A program made the translations under genes and the position numbers. Shown here piece after piece: positions 24,026 through 35,520 of a stretch of 64,000 bases of DNA. The stretch's first letter is position 1, and the number at the start of each line of letters is the position of its first letter. The DNA is taken from positions 124,001 through 188,000 of the forward strand of contig JAODTK010002666.1 of NCBI GenBank assembly GCA_026419785.1. The letters are read 5' to 3'. The notes beneath the pieces are model-generated. The model was not told the DNA's origin and did no database searches. It saw nothing but the letters and a program-made list of their open reading frames with translations. The DNA is from Sclerodactyla briareus. Lineage: Eukaryota; Echinodermata; Holothuroidea; Dendrochirotida; Sclerodactylidae.

Positions 24026-24237
24026 CTTTTGCCTTGCGGCCAGCAAGGAATAAAATACATGATTTCACTCTGAATAATTCTAATTGTATATATTTCAGGG
24101 AACGTGGAGAGCTTTCATTGCAGGAAAGGAAATGGAGCTGTGCCTCAAAAGAAATACTATGAAATTTTAATAACAAATTTCACCCAATGATTGTTGTGAT
24201 TCCTAGTGTTTTATCATTCTCAAAGGTCTAACTTTTT

Positions 24238-24648
24238 TCATTTGGCACAACTGATACTGCATAAAGGCAAGCTGTAGTTTGCACTGGGTCTAGTTACACT
24301 GTAACAAGAACGATTAAAGTTATCGCTCGCACTCAAACCCATTAGAAACTGGTCATACATGAATGATAAAAATACTATGCGAATGGTCCACGAGTTATAA
24401 TCTACCCGATATACTTGAACGATAAGAACTGTTGACGATCGGAGAATGCTGAAGTTCTCTAACACATACATGACCAACGCCACTCCTATTCCTACCACCC
24501 CCATGAAAACACATTCAAAAATAGTCCATGCTAAATAGATAGCGGTGATAGGGCTGAAGGAGAGGGGGGGATTTAAAAGATTACAAAGTAACACACTGAT
24601 TAAATGGATAGATTGGGGAAAACGAATGTATGTGTACATGATAAACAA
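24238..24648 (-). CDS. Uncharacterised 136-codon frame, doubtful
   Basis: A complete frame with a hydrophobic middle stretch (about residues 35-65, including MGVVGIGVALVMYVL) that could be a membrane segment. No family was recognised, no splice or regulatory context was identified, and the AT-rich composition makes a chance frame of this size plausible. Confidence 0.12.
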   Translation of the reverse strand: MFIMYTYIRFPQSIHLISVLLCNLLNPPLSFSPITAIYLAWTIFECVFMGVVGIGVALVMYVLENFSILRSSTVLIVQVYRVDYNSWTIRIVFLSFMYDQFLMGLSASDNFNRSCYSVTRPSANYSLPLCSISCAK

Positions 24649-24649
24649 T

Positions 24650-25285
24650 CTATTCTACTTGGGTTGATGATTTATGATGTGCTGAGCTTTTAATACAGAG
24701 GGATGTACAAAGGGGGAATCTATTTGAAAAGGAAAACAGACTAACGAAAAAGAATTATTTCTGGCTAAGAAGATTAAACCAGAAATTAAAGAGAGGCCAA
24801 GATCACATTAAGCCATTGCACGCCCTCAAACATGTAAAACTCGATAGTGCTCACTTAACGTCACAATCTAGTACCTGCCATCCGAAAAAAACGACACAAT
24901 GACCTACAGTATCAATTTTTACAATTACTTTCGTTGAAAGACGTAAAAAAGGCAGGGGAGCATGATGCTAGCCATAGTTCAGTTTGCAATCAAAAGTTAA
25001 AAACTTCTGCTTTCAACATGAAAGAACCTTTCAACTTGTAAATACATCTGTAACCACCGCGGGTTTGAACATTTTATACAGGCCAAAAACGCACCAAAGA
25101 CATGAATTGTTTGACCACAAACTTCATCAGTAAGTAATAGATATCATATTACAATGGCAGACGGTTTCGGAAGAATCTTACAATACGCTGATGGGATCGA
25201 TACAATGACTCGCCAGTTTAAAGAGGAACAAAAGTACTAAATGGATTAATACTGAAATTATTAGTATCTGAAAAGTACAAGGAGA
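24650..25285. other. Unassigned AT-rich stretch
   Basis: No gene, repeat unit or structured motif was recognised. Confidence 0.4.
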
Positions 25286-25390
25286 TTCGCCCCCCCAGTG
25301 TCTCGCTGTTTCGCGATCAGTGGTTCTTCTATTAGTCACCATGCAACCATTATAAGGCATTCCACGTGTTGCTTTTGGTATTAGCAATTT
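25285..25390. repeat. Dispersed repeat R2, fragment
   Basis: GTGTCTCGCTGTTTCGCGATCAGTGGTTCTTCTATTA matches the beginning of R2 (41.75 kb and 45.44 kb). The rest of the unit is absent. Confidence 0.45.
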
Positions 25391-26464
25391 AACAGAAACA
25401 GCCTAACTAATCAGTGACCAAATCCAAATTCCTAAGGACTGATCATCGACCATGTCGTCTACTGCAGAGTTAAGTTTTGGGAAATGTGAAACTAATTATA
25501 TGCGAATTAGCACCAATTCCTTCCATTGACCCATTTTCCTCACTTTAAATATCTCAGACCAAGTAGTGGACCACACTCAATATTTCATGGGATTCAACAA
25601 CTTGAACTTTGTCATGCATGGAGCAATTTATTAAACACACTGCATAAACACCCCAGTGACTCCAGTCCATGTTTACCATTTTGGGGGACTAAGGTAGCCC
25701 CTACCCTCAAACTTTAATGAAAATCGAATAAACTTTGAAATAAACCATGCACACTAATGGAATTGTAATAAACCATGCCATAAATCTATATAACAATTAT
25801 TTTGGTTTCCAATCCGCTCAACCATCATTTAGCATCACAGAACAGAGGGGGTCTGGGGCGGATGACAGGAGGGAGGGGCCTAACTAACTAGCAAATTTAT
25901 CTTGTGATACCTTTCTGGCAACATGCTCCTTGACTTGACCCTGCTTCAGCCCGGCAAAGTCTCAGATTACATTTTCCCGAGGCTTGCCTGCCTCAACCCT
26001 CAAAAGTGCATTCCCATAACATGGAGTCAGGACCACACTATTGAATTGGCAATTTGGTATGAAAAGATACCTAACCCATTAGTAATATCTGTCCAAATTA
26101 AGCCTGATGACAATGTAGTCTGTAGTGTGTAGCCTACATGAAAAAATCACACCACATATGTTGGATTCCTTCATTATATTTCCACATGGGGATATTAAGG
26201 TTCTTTCTTCGCCAGCGCCGCGACGGAGAATTTGATGTAAGCGCGATGACTCTCCAACACATTGTCGGGTTGACTTGAAATTTGGCACAATATGTTTATC
26301 GAATATAAAAATCTCGGAATGAGTTCAAAATTGGGCGTACACCAATACCGAGGGCGGGCATCTTGGATTTTTGACGTAATTTTTAGCATGATTTGAGTGG
26401 TTTGGAACATGGCGACCGTTTTAAGACTTATATAACGTGGTTACACGCAGGCGAATGTCTAGTT

Positions 26465-26529
26465 TATGATTGACTTTAGTCAAAGGAATCTATGCAGTCA
26501 TGACAGGTGCTGTGTGTGTGTGTGTGTGT

Positions 26530-26577
<48 letters not shown>

Positions 26578-26720
26578 TGTGTGGTGGTGTGGTTGTGTGT
26601 GTGTGATGTGACGCCTGGATGTTAAAACGATAATTCGACCCCACCTTGGTGGTCAAGCTCTTACTGGTATCAAGTACTCTGCTCTATTTGCCGTGGCTAG
26701 GAAGTGCTATCTGTCCCAGC
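26465..26720. repeat. Head of the TG-microsatellite composite element
   Basis: AGTCAAAGGAATCTATGCAGTCATGACAG leads into a TG microsatellite of about 100 bp (26511-26612). It is followed by ACGATAATTCGACCCCACCTTGG and AAGCTCTTACTGGTAT. This is the same order as the element at 10.9-12 kb, but truncated after the first part of unit 1. Confidence 0.7.
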
Positions 26721-27174
26721 TAGCAGGTGACGCCAGTGGAAAGAGTGTTTTTAGCCATGGGTGGGGGATATTCTTGCACCCATGCACACCGGGCCAGATT
26801 TCCACAAGATGCTGGAATACTAGCATCTGAGGCTAGTACCTGTCTGCCTGGGAACTTATTGAAGAGTCGATTGAAAGGTATTTAAGGTGATGTATAAGAT
26901 AACTTTATAGCCAATCTAACAAAGAGTGACATTTTCACAACTGCTTCATATTTTTTTGCTATTCTGAGTACTGACTTCAAGATAAACTTTGTTGATATCA
27001 CTGTGCCTGTTCAATCCTCAGTTTCGGACTTCAAACCTTCTTTTCTCCATATATTATTATAATGACTAGCTGTTAGCTATGGGGAAGACAAAACAACATT
27101 ATTTCTTTCTGTATTTGGTGAACACAGTTAATTAAAAAATTATGCGGTTATTATATATTATCTCTATTATTTTG

Positions 27175-27300
27175 CCCCCGGCCTCGGCCTCGTCCTCGTC
27201 CCGGAAGGTGTGGCCTGTGGCCTTCGGCCTCGAGGGTGTGTCCTCGGCCTCGAGGGTGCGGCCTCGCCTCGGCCTCGGATGCAGGCGGCCTCGACTCAAC
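27175..27300. repeat. GC-rich GGCCTCG minisatellite
   Basis: Head-to-tail GGCCTCG/GTCCTCG/GGCCTTCGGCCTCGAGGGTGTG phrases in an otherwise AT-rich region. A related block in the other orientation is at 46.65-46.72 kb. Confidence 0.7.
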
Positions 27301-28139
27301 ACTTATGGTCGGTCATGTAGGGGGCCCAGAAGAGTGATGACAGGCAAGAAGTGGACAATTATAAATTAGGCTCAGGGTAAGCAAGGCCTCAATGCAGGTT
27401 TTGACAATAATGAATCTCTGTCTGTTACAGATAGAAATACTAGTTGAGATGAAATGAAAATAACATACCAACATGGGTTGAAATGAGTAAAACTCCAACC
27501 AAATAGAGATAGTTCTGAACTCTTGTTTATTATAGCAATGCTTTTTCAATAATAGTGTTGTCAGGCATCATGCCTTTCAAGCTAGAGTGTCCCAAGACTG
27601 TACCATTCTTAAATAGTTTAGGTAGCATCAGTACTGTAGAGTTTGTTGCAGGAAATGTTATTAATTTACATTTTTTTTTTGGTCCATAAGTGACCTTGAA
27701 GGACCTTTGATGACATGGCTGTTTTTATGGAAAAGTTACTTTATAATAACAGCAATTTTCCCACCATTCAGCCATATATCGCTCACACAGCACTAGGTTT
27801 TGCAGAAAATGTTATCATTCGGCAGTTTTGTTACCTTGAATGAACTTTTGGTGACTACTGTTTTTATGAAAAATGGCTTGCCTCTATGTGATGTCAACCA
27901 AGCCCCAAAAGCAATCGTCTATGTAGCTCACAAAAGAGCTCTTCCCACATATCCAAAAATTTACGTTTTTATTTACCTTTTGGCCTGTTAACTGCCTAAA
28001 ATAAAAGCCAGTTTTCTTAATACTTTGACCTTTGACCTCGTCTTTAGATGTGTTTGATCACTGAACCCCCCAAATTACCATGACCAACATCTCTACAAGC
28101 ACCATAACTGCACTCCATTCCAAATTGTTATTGACCATT

Positions 28140-28490
28140 TCACAAAACTTCGAAAAAATTGCGTAATCGATGCAATTAGTCACATTGAATGATCCCTTAA
28201 GTGACCCTTAACCTGTTGTTAATTTAATCAGGATCAAAGGTGTAACCATCTCCACCAAGTTCATGAGGATTCAACCACTTTAAAATATTGATAAATTAAT
28301 GCAAATATACTAGTAAATGTTGAGATTAGTAACAATAAATGACCTATGGTGACCTTTCCTACTGTAAAATTAAATTTGGGAAACCTCATAGATAACCATC
28401 TCCACCGAGTTTCGTAAAATCTCATTCGAACTTCAAAACATGCAAAAATTATGCACTTCCGACACTTATTAGCATATATCATCAGGAATC
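28140..28490. repeat. Dispersed repeat R3, copy 1
   Basis: Two partial units contain ACCATCTCCACCAAGTTC and ACCATCTCCACCGAGTTTCGTAAAA, about 140 bp apart, with CAAACTTCAAAACATGCAAAAATTATGCA-like sequence. The general plan (TGACCxxxxATGACC, then 'exact phrase about holding a tangent of AAATT') matches 30.7-31.0, 35.3-35.5 and 45.7-46.1 kb only loosely, so membership is tentative. Confidence 0.4.
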
Positions 28491-28634
28491 TAATCAGTCC
28501 TGTTATCTCATAGAATGTTTATATACCCGACGGCATCACAAGCAATCTAACTACCGATCGAGAGTTATTTTGTACACAATCTTCCGGGCCAATTTTCATT
28601 AAATCTTCAAATTTATATGCCCATGAGTATGGTC

Positions 28635-28880
28635 TTTCGGTGACGAAAAGTGGATGCAATCGGCAACTCTTCACCACGCCACCTCCACAAAAAGGTCCCG
28701 CTGATGAGACTTTTCACGGTTCAGGAGATAATCGTACCGCACATACGGGCAGACGGACCGACAGACCAGACAGACAGACGACATACTGACAGACTGGACG
28801 GACGGACAGACAGACGACAGACACACACACATCAAAGTGACCACTATGTCTCTCCTGAACAAAGTTCAGCGATACACACA
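28635..28880. repeat. GACGGACAGACA microsatellite with conserved flank
   Basis: A run of GACGGAC/GACAGAC units passes into ACACACACATC and then AAAGTGACCACTATGTCTCTCC. A similar end, CACACACAC followed by CCAAGTGACCACTA, occurs at 46.38-46.43 kb, so the microsatellite appears to be the tail of a dispersed element. Confidence 0.6.
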
Positions 28881-29584
28881 AATGCTCAGCTAAGATGAGT
28901 AACATAATTCATGTATTGTGCTATGGAGGTTAAAAGATATTTTGGGAGTCAGTACTTAGACAAACCAATGGTGTTACCCCACCATGGGGGGAAGGGAGGT
29001 AAGAGTGATTGGGGTAGCAGTCAAATCCAAACAGACGCAGTCTTGTGTTTGAAAAATTCAGTACTTTCTTGTGTAATGAGATCTTGGGAGAATTGCTATT
29101 TGAATATATATAGATCCGTCCGTGTGAACATATTTTTTAATTCATTGCCTAATTAGGTGAGATGGAGAGGTATTAACCTACCAACACATCAACAAGATAC
29201 TCATGTTTTTTTGTTTTTTCAACTCTTTCCCCCCCCCCTTGTTTTTGATTTTTTTCAACATTGCCTGGAGGTCGAGAACAGAGCGGGGGTAAATTGTAGT
29301 CCCATCCTGTGCAAGGGACTGCAGTTTCACATGAGTCACTTACCCTAAAGAGGGGAGAGCCACTACAAACCCTTTTAATCATCTTAGCAGAGGCGGAGGA
29401 AACAAACTATATATACACCAACCCTGGGCAGGAGAAACTATGTACCTCGGGTCAAAATAGGGTCGACCCTGAAACCGACACTGACCACTCTTCATGGCAG
29501 TGCTCCAGAATAATTTTATTGATTCGCTGGGCATGAAAAAAGTTGGAAACGGACCTATCAAATTGGTTGGGTTAGAGAGGTTTG

Positions 29585-30225
29585 TTGTGGCAGGGGCGTC
29601 GAAGGGTTCGAAAAGTGGGGGGGGGGGGCGGACACCATCGAATGCAAATGACCATTCTAAGGGGAGCGCCACCATCGGTTGGCGCGGAGGGCCCAAAAAA
29701 ATTTCATATTTTTATAACCCTCCAGAACGACGGAAACGACACTTGCAGCTCAATAGACACACATCTACATGTGTTGTTTTGAGTAAAAGACAGGACAAAA
29801 AAAAAGTGTCATATTGTGCCACTAAGATGATACCGAGAATCACACATGGTATTTTTTCATGACCTTTTCTACTCTGGCTTCGTTTGACGGGGATCCAGAG
29901 GTCCACCGAACGGCTTTGTGGGATTCGAAGGAAAAACAGCCATAGGCGTACGGGACAACTCCGATTTGGGAGCAGAACATTTTAACCCTAATTTTAAAGT
30001 CAGTCATTGGAGAACTACGGCCGCTCGCGAAAGCGCGCGAAAAAAAATGCATGTGTCCGGGCATTTTATCGAAAAAAGTCTTGCAAGCAATTCAGGCACT
30101 TTTTCCCCTTCTTTTTTTCCAAATTTTTCCACGAATTTTCGCCCGGATTTTCATCTCAACAAAATGGGGGGGGGGGGGGGGCAGTCTGCCCCAAGGGTTT
30201 ATGAAAGTAATCGAGTGAACGAAAT
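29585..30225. mobile_element. Poly-G hAT-like element remnant(s)
   Basis: Opens with CAGGGGCGTCGAAGGGTTCG followed by a G run and closes near a second G run with GCAGTCTGCCCC. The interior holds GC-rich inverted blocks (GCTCGCGAAAGCGCGCG) seen in the same family at 48.6 kb. Two remnants may be joined here. Confidence 0.4.
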
Positions 30226-30529
30226 GATTCGAAGGATTACATCGGCGAATTTAGCCTACACGCCTGGAAGAAGAAAGCCATTGCGCCCGAAACAATTGAA
30301 AAATTAGCACTTTTGGCTATTCATTAAAATTCGAGAACTCGTTATGAAACATGTGGTAATCCTTCCTTACGGCCCTAGTCGTGGTCCCAAATCTTCACCT
30401 GGGGACCGCACCTGAAATTATTTGACGTAAGAACATTTCCCAACGCGATTATTGTTTGGTTAGAAAAAACTTGAATCAGTTTAGAGTGGAACAAAATCGG
30501 GCCATGTTCTATTATTTTTTTTATTACGG

Positions 30530-30645
30530 TCCGGAAAAGTGGGGGGGGGGGGACAAACGTATGATATCCCCCCCTCCCATTTTAAAGTGGGGGAGGGGTG
30601 GACATGTCCCCCGTCCCCCACCTGTTGACGCCCATGGCGTTGGCA
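30530..30645. mobile_element. Poly-G/poly-C element remnant
   Basis: A 12-base G run, then ATATCCCCCCCTCCCATTTTAAAGTGGGGGAGGGG (a hairpin) and TGACGCCCATGG. It is mirrored like the other poly-G elements, but no intact terminus is seen. Confidence 0.35.
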
Positions 30646-30699
30646 GCTTATAACAGCAGTAAATTGTCACAGGTAGCTATGGTTTACTCATTCCTCAGT

Positions 30700-31000
30700 G
30701 CCTATTCTAACAGATCATTATGAGGAATTCAATCCATTCCTGAACATCAACACATCAATCCGAAATGTTACCGGAACTACTACTGAGTTTGGCAAAATTC
30801 TTACCAGTTGGGAAATTGGAATATTTATGGCAAATTAGGCACATAACTGACCTCTACTGACCCCAGCTGTACCTTCAAAATGATCATGGATCAAGTGATA
30901 CATCTAACCAAGTTTTGTGAATCCACAAACGTTCAAAAGTGCATGAATTAGGCAAATTAGACCTAAATGGCCTCCATGACCCCGACTTCACTTTTAGCTT
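30700..31000. repeat. Dispersed repeat R3, copy 2
   Basis: GCAAATTAGGCACAT, TGACCTCTACTGACCCCA, TACCTTCAAAATGATCATGGA, ATACATCTAACCAAGTTTTGTGAA and TGACCCCGACTTCACTTTTA are found in the same order at 45.77-46.0 kb. Confidence 0.7.
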
Positions 31001-31344
31001 CTTTTGAAGCTCTTTTTGGGCGACCACAAGCATTATTAATTGTCGCGAATGTCTTGTTCAACCTTAGTTACATGTGGTGTGAACTATTGATCAGAGTGTT
31101 CGTTTGCTATTTCTAGTTCCTCCATTATTATAATACGCGAGAATGGGTTTTTGACAGATTAGGACACGAAAAATTTACAGCCGCGTGGAATGTAGTCACT
31201 TGACATTTTCTGATAAAACCAAGACATTTGTTGCTCCCTAAATATGAGAATGAATCATTGAGTCATTTTGAGACCAAGAGCACCAATGGTGTGTAGCTCA
31301 ACTGCACAAATGTCAAACTAAGTACGAATATACGTTGGTATATG

Positions 31345-31600
31345 TTCAAGGTCCGGAAGGCCAAGGAAGCAGTCTGAAGCAATAGCTTATTGTGCCTTTG
31401 ACAATGAATCTTCCTATGGGCGAACAGGTCTTATCAGTCAATGAACAGTGTTACTCTCCAGTCAAACTTCAATGGAGAGAGGTAGGAGGCAGTCCGAAGC
31501 AATGGCTTATTGTGGGTGCTTTTGACCATATTTCATATGGGCGAACATTTTTATTAGCAGTCAATGACATTGTGTACCCTTTAGTCAACATTCGGAATGG
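31345..31600. repeat. Tandem dimer, ~120-bp unit
   Basis: GGAAGCAGTCTGAAGCAATAGCTTATTGTG at about 31367 and GGAGGCAGTCCGAAGCAATGGCTTATTGTG at about 31487 begin two direct copies. Each is followed by TATGGGCGAACA and a CAGTCAATGA phrase. Confidence 0.8.
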
Positions 31601-31659
31601 AGAAACCGAATTAAAAGAGAAAAACAATTTCCACAAGGCATATTGTGCCCCTCCCCTTT

Positions 31660-31980
31660 AAAAATGACCTATGATGTTGACCTTCAGAAATCACAACGAT
31701 TCCAATGAACATGGGTCAAGTTTGGTCAACACCGTCAAAAATGACTGTTTGGTTTGTTTTCCAATCCCAGAATGATCAGCCTTTACTGCTTCAATTCTAT
31801 ACAACACTATATGATATGTATCCCAAATCTGCAAAGACGCTGAAAAGAGCACCTCCAATAGAACATTATGACACAGTTTCAAGAAAATCGAACGTACGTT
31901 GTAGGAGGAGATACATTGTTGAAATTTTTATACATAATGGGAAGAGTAACGAGAACTTACCAAGTTAGGATTTTTTCTTC
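31660..31980. repeat. Relative of the GACCTTCACAAGGTC repeat
   Basis: GTTGACCTTCAGAAATCACAACG, TCAAGTTTGGTCAACACCGTC, ATGACTGTTTGG, TTTCAAGAAAATC and TTGTAGGAGGAGA follow the order of the units at 37.25-37.65 kb. It is one diverged copy; a further trace is at about 32765-32930. Confidence 0.5.
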
Positions 31981-32374
31981 ATTTTGTGATGTAATTGGAG
32001 TGAGAGTTAATTGAGAACCGCGCGCAGCTCGTCAGTCGTAAAGCATGAGGCCAGGTTCACCCTAGGCCCCATGAAGACTGCCAGCAACCATATCACAGTA
32101 TTAACTGAAGTACTACAATACAAAGGGAGGGAGTGGAGGGCACATTACTTCTCACTCTCCAAGTTACATCACAAAATGTAGATCAAACTTCTAACTTGGT
32201 AATCCTCGTTTAATCTTTCCATTTTATGATGTAATTCCGTTTGTCAATGTGAGACTTTTAAAGCAGAACCTGGCCTCAGCAGGTCATAGGAACTGTACCC
32301 ATGCAGAAATTAATTGAACAGGGAGTCCTGTTCAATGGCACCGGCAGAAGTGCGTCTTGAGATGAATATATAGG

Positions 32375-32463
32375 CTCCGCAGTGGCACAGGAGAGTGCAC
32401 AATTAGTACGCACTATATATATCTAGTGCTACACTATATCGTTCACTCTCTGTGACTGCGGAG
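32375..32463. repeat. Imperfect inverted repeat with 20-base arms
   Basis: CTCCGCAGTGGCACAGGAGAGTG at 32375 is mirrored by CACTCTCTGTGACTGCGGAG at 32444-32463, around a central AT-rich CACTATATATATCTAGTG stretch that is itself palindromic. It may be a foldback tip or a cruciform-forming site. Confidence 0.65.
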
Positions 32464-32989
32464 CGCTAGCTCGACAGCCGCCCGCATGTTACATGCCTGG
32501 CTGTCATCCCGCCGCAAAATCGGACATCGTGTTGGAAACAAAATCCACGAAAACAGTTCGATAGTATCGTAAAATCTCCCAGTGAGCAGAAAAACTTGAG
32601 ATAATGAAAGAAATCCACGGGAACTTCGAAAAATAATCCAATAGTCCGTGAAGGGAACGACTGAGTACTTCGCTGCAAAAATAGCAAGACTTACGCGAGC
32701 ATGCGCAGAGGTTCTCACATTGCCGAACGGAAAATTTAACAAACATAATGGGCTATATTGCCTCTTGACCTTCACCGAGGCAAACATGTCTCCTAGGTCA
32801 ATTAACAGTGGGGTCCAGGTTTTGGTTGAACATCTGTCACAGAATGACTGTTTGGGGGTCTATAAAACAATTGCTGACACACTCGATAGAGTAGATAGGC
32901 GTAGGGCCCAAGTGGGTCCTTGGTCGAAATTCCATAGCCAATTGTATGACCATTCCAGTCCATCATTATGATTAAGCCTCAGCACTGTA

Positions 32990-34290
32990 GAGGGAGACAC
33001 ATTTTTGCGTGAATGACATGAGGCCTTTCGGGCTCAAACTTGGCTTCGGGTCCATAATCTTGAGAGCCCTAGGTACTACGGCTACTATGCTTGAATTATA
33101 ATGTATTCACACTGAGTTGTGCATCAAAATTTGTAGAGCATTTTGCATGATTTAAGATGATGGCTCTCATGGAAACTCAGTTTTGCCCGAATGCCAAAAT
33201 GTCCAGAACCCTCTGTTTACAAGTTATAAGCAATGTACTTACCCTTTATTAGTGCAGTTAACCCTACCTACAAGTCGGTAGGATCTGTAAGTGGTAAAGT
33301 GAGTATCATGTGTGTGCAATAAATTGGCTGCGTCATAGCGGTGGGGTCCGTAACAACATTCAACTTTTTTTACTTATTGCAGATTTCCATCAGACGATCA
33401 GCTGTGCCGCATTTCGTATGTATCTGATCAGGCACTTAGGGAGTTATTGTGTCTACACTATCCATTCAGTTCTGTTGATAATCTAAGATGGCTGTCTGTA
33501 GAGGGTTGTGGTGAACTCCCCATTCGAACTCTTCCGAGATTTTTGTAAGGGCGAACACATTACTAAGTCAACGACAGGGAAGCTTTGAACTCACTTCCCC
33601 AATACCCTGTTTGGCGTTTCCATACTCTTTGGAAATTGTGCAAGGTCATCACTGCATTGCACAATATTCGCATCCACTAATTATTGTACGATAAAAGTTA
33701 AAATATTTCTAACTCGACATCCGATAAATTTATCGCATCGTATCGCACAAGTGTAACAGCCCTTTAAGGCCCATTCCATATTCCATTACTTCATTGCTGG
33801 ACAATTCATTAGCTGAAACCGTCATACAGCCGTTCACACTTTCCTTCGGGGGTTGTTTTACTGCATCACCTTTCCAATAAATATTTCATTCGGCTGTTGA
33901 AACAGAGTTTGATTCGTTTCTTCTCGTATCAGCCTCATTTCATCATGTGTACGATATGACTCTCTAACTAACCAATCGGTGTTTCTCTAATTACGAACAG
34001 CTTCTCGATATCGTCTGCGATAGCGGCTAGGTGTGTCCCCAGCTGGTATGCTGTCGGGAATATTGTGTATCTTGACTAGTGGAAATTTGCAGCAGTATAT
34101 TGTTCTTTGTCATCCCACTATTGTAGCAATCGAATGTCCCACTGCCAATGGCATGTGTATGCCAACTTTGACTTTATTCACCTCGTATCAGCCTATCGTT
34201 TCGCTCGCTGTCGAGTCTGAAATCATGGCGGGACTAGTGGGTGGATGCAACGTCGATATTGGATTGCACAATCTGTTTTTTTTTACTAAA
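32990..34290. other. Unassigned stretch
   Basis: No recognisable gene or repeat. Short frames (for example 34033-34332, 99 codons on the plus strand) lack known domains. Confidence 0.4.
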
Positions 34291-34805
34291 TTAGGGAAAC
34301 AAACATGCCTGCTGAAGTTACTTGATATCTGATTTGGAATTGTTTAACAACCTCCAACCTAGTTTGGCCATACATTGATGGATCCCCCTTCCGAGCGTCA
34401 AGACTCGTGCGGCGATACCAAACAGACCACAATACGCCTGTGCAAGCTAAAACAGTTTGCTTCGGTGCATTATAGGCTTCCAATGTATATTCTCAATAAA
34501 TTCCTCATTTTCAATATTGTAAAGTAGTATATTTGAAAGTCTTCTGTAAATATTAATGCCCAAATACGGGACATCTTTCGCGGAATCTATTAGGTTGATT
34601 TCATTCCATAACAATGTCGTGTGCTACTGATACGGTCCACCTGGGTCGTAATGAGCAGAATCCTATTTTCGGGGGATTTGTCAAACGAAGGTCCCTGGAG
34701 ACAATATGGTACTCATCGATGTGGTATATACTTAAAGAGTTAAGCCCCCTCATTTTAGGTACGGCCTTCTTCATATCGTCTGCTTTTTGCAGGCTAGTCA
34801 TCTGG
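34290..34805 (-). pseudogene. Possible reverse-transcriptase relic
   Basis: Reading the minus strand gives a run including VPYLGINIYRRLSNILLYN (about 34515-34575). This resembles the YLGI step after the palm domain of LINE reverse transcriptases, and an open 66-codon frame lies upstream (34601-34801). The frame changes between the two and no catalytic box is visible, so the assignment is weak. It could equally be a chance resemblance. Confidence 0.2.
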
Positions 34806-35269
34806 GGCTAGTAAATTGTGGGTGATTACACCTTTAAGTAAAGTTTGAGTGAAGGGAAGCCAATGAGATATTTTCACAAGTCTTGTATGATAGATCTACA
34901 TATAGTACGATCTCTCATCATATGATTCAGCAGTAACCTACTGGATGAGCATCCAGTGCGAAATCACTTTACACACTGCAAATACTGCGACTCATGTGGC
35001 ATCAACTCGGGTGACCGTTTTTCAATTGATACCAAGTCATTCCTGAAGAAAAAAATGTGAACATGAAGAATAATCTTGCTAATGAGCCTAAACAATAAAT
35101 TACATCAAATAGCTATTATGCGCTTTATTAGTCAAATCTGTACCCAAATTATAATCATGTTTGATCACCAACCGAGATAACACACTACAAAATACATAAA
35201 AGCATTCTTACCGTCCCGATAAATCTTGACACTAAATCCATGATGCAACAAATTGAAAATAAAGTGAAC

Positions 35270-35520
35270 CATAATCACCAGGTTTTCAGAGATTTTTGGA
35301 AATTCTGCAAATTAGATGCATTGAATGCCGTCCACTGACCTTGGATCTTTGTTTATCAGTGTGTGGACTGGAGGTTCCATCTAGACAACTCAATCAGCAT
35401 ATTTTAATGCCGGAAAACATAATCAGTAACATTCCCTCATTTCCTGCATCATGTAATCCATAAAATAACCATACACCTATAGTTTCAAATCTGTGATCTT
35501 GTAACGACCTTGACCATAGT
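35270..35520. repeat. Dispersed repeat R3, weak copy
   Basis: TTCTGCAAATTAGATGCATTGAATG, CCACTGACCTTGGATC and CTTGTAACGACCTTGACC follow the R3 plan, but the copy is strongly diverged. Confidence 0.35.
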
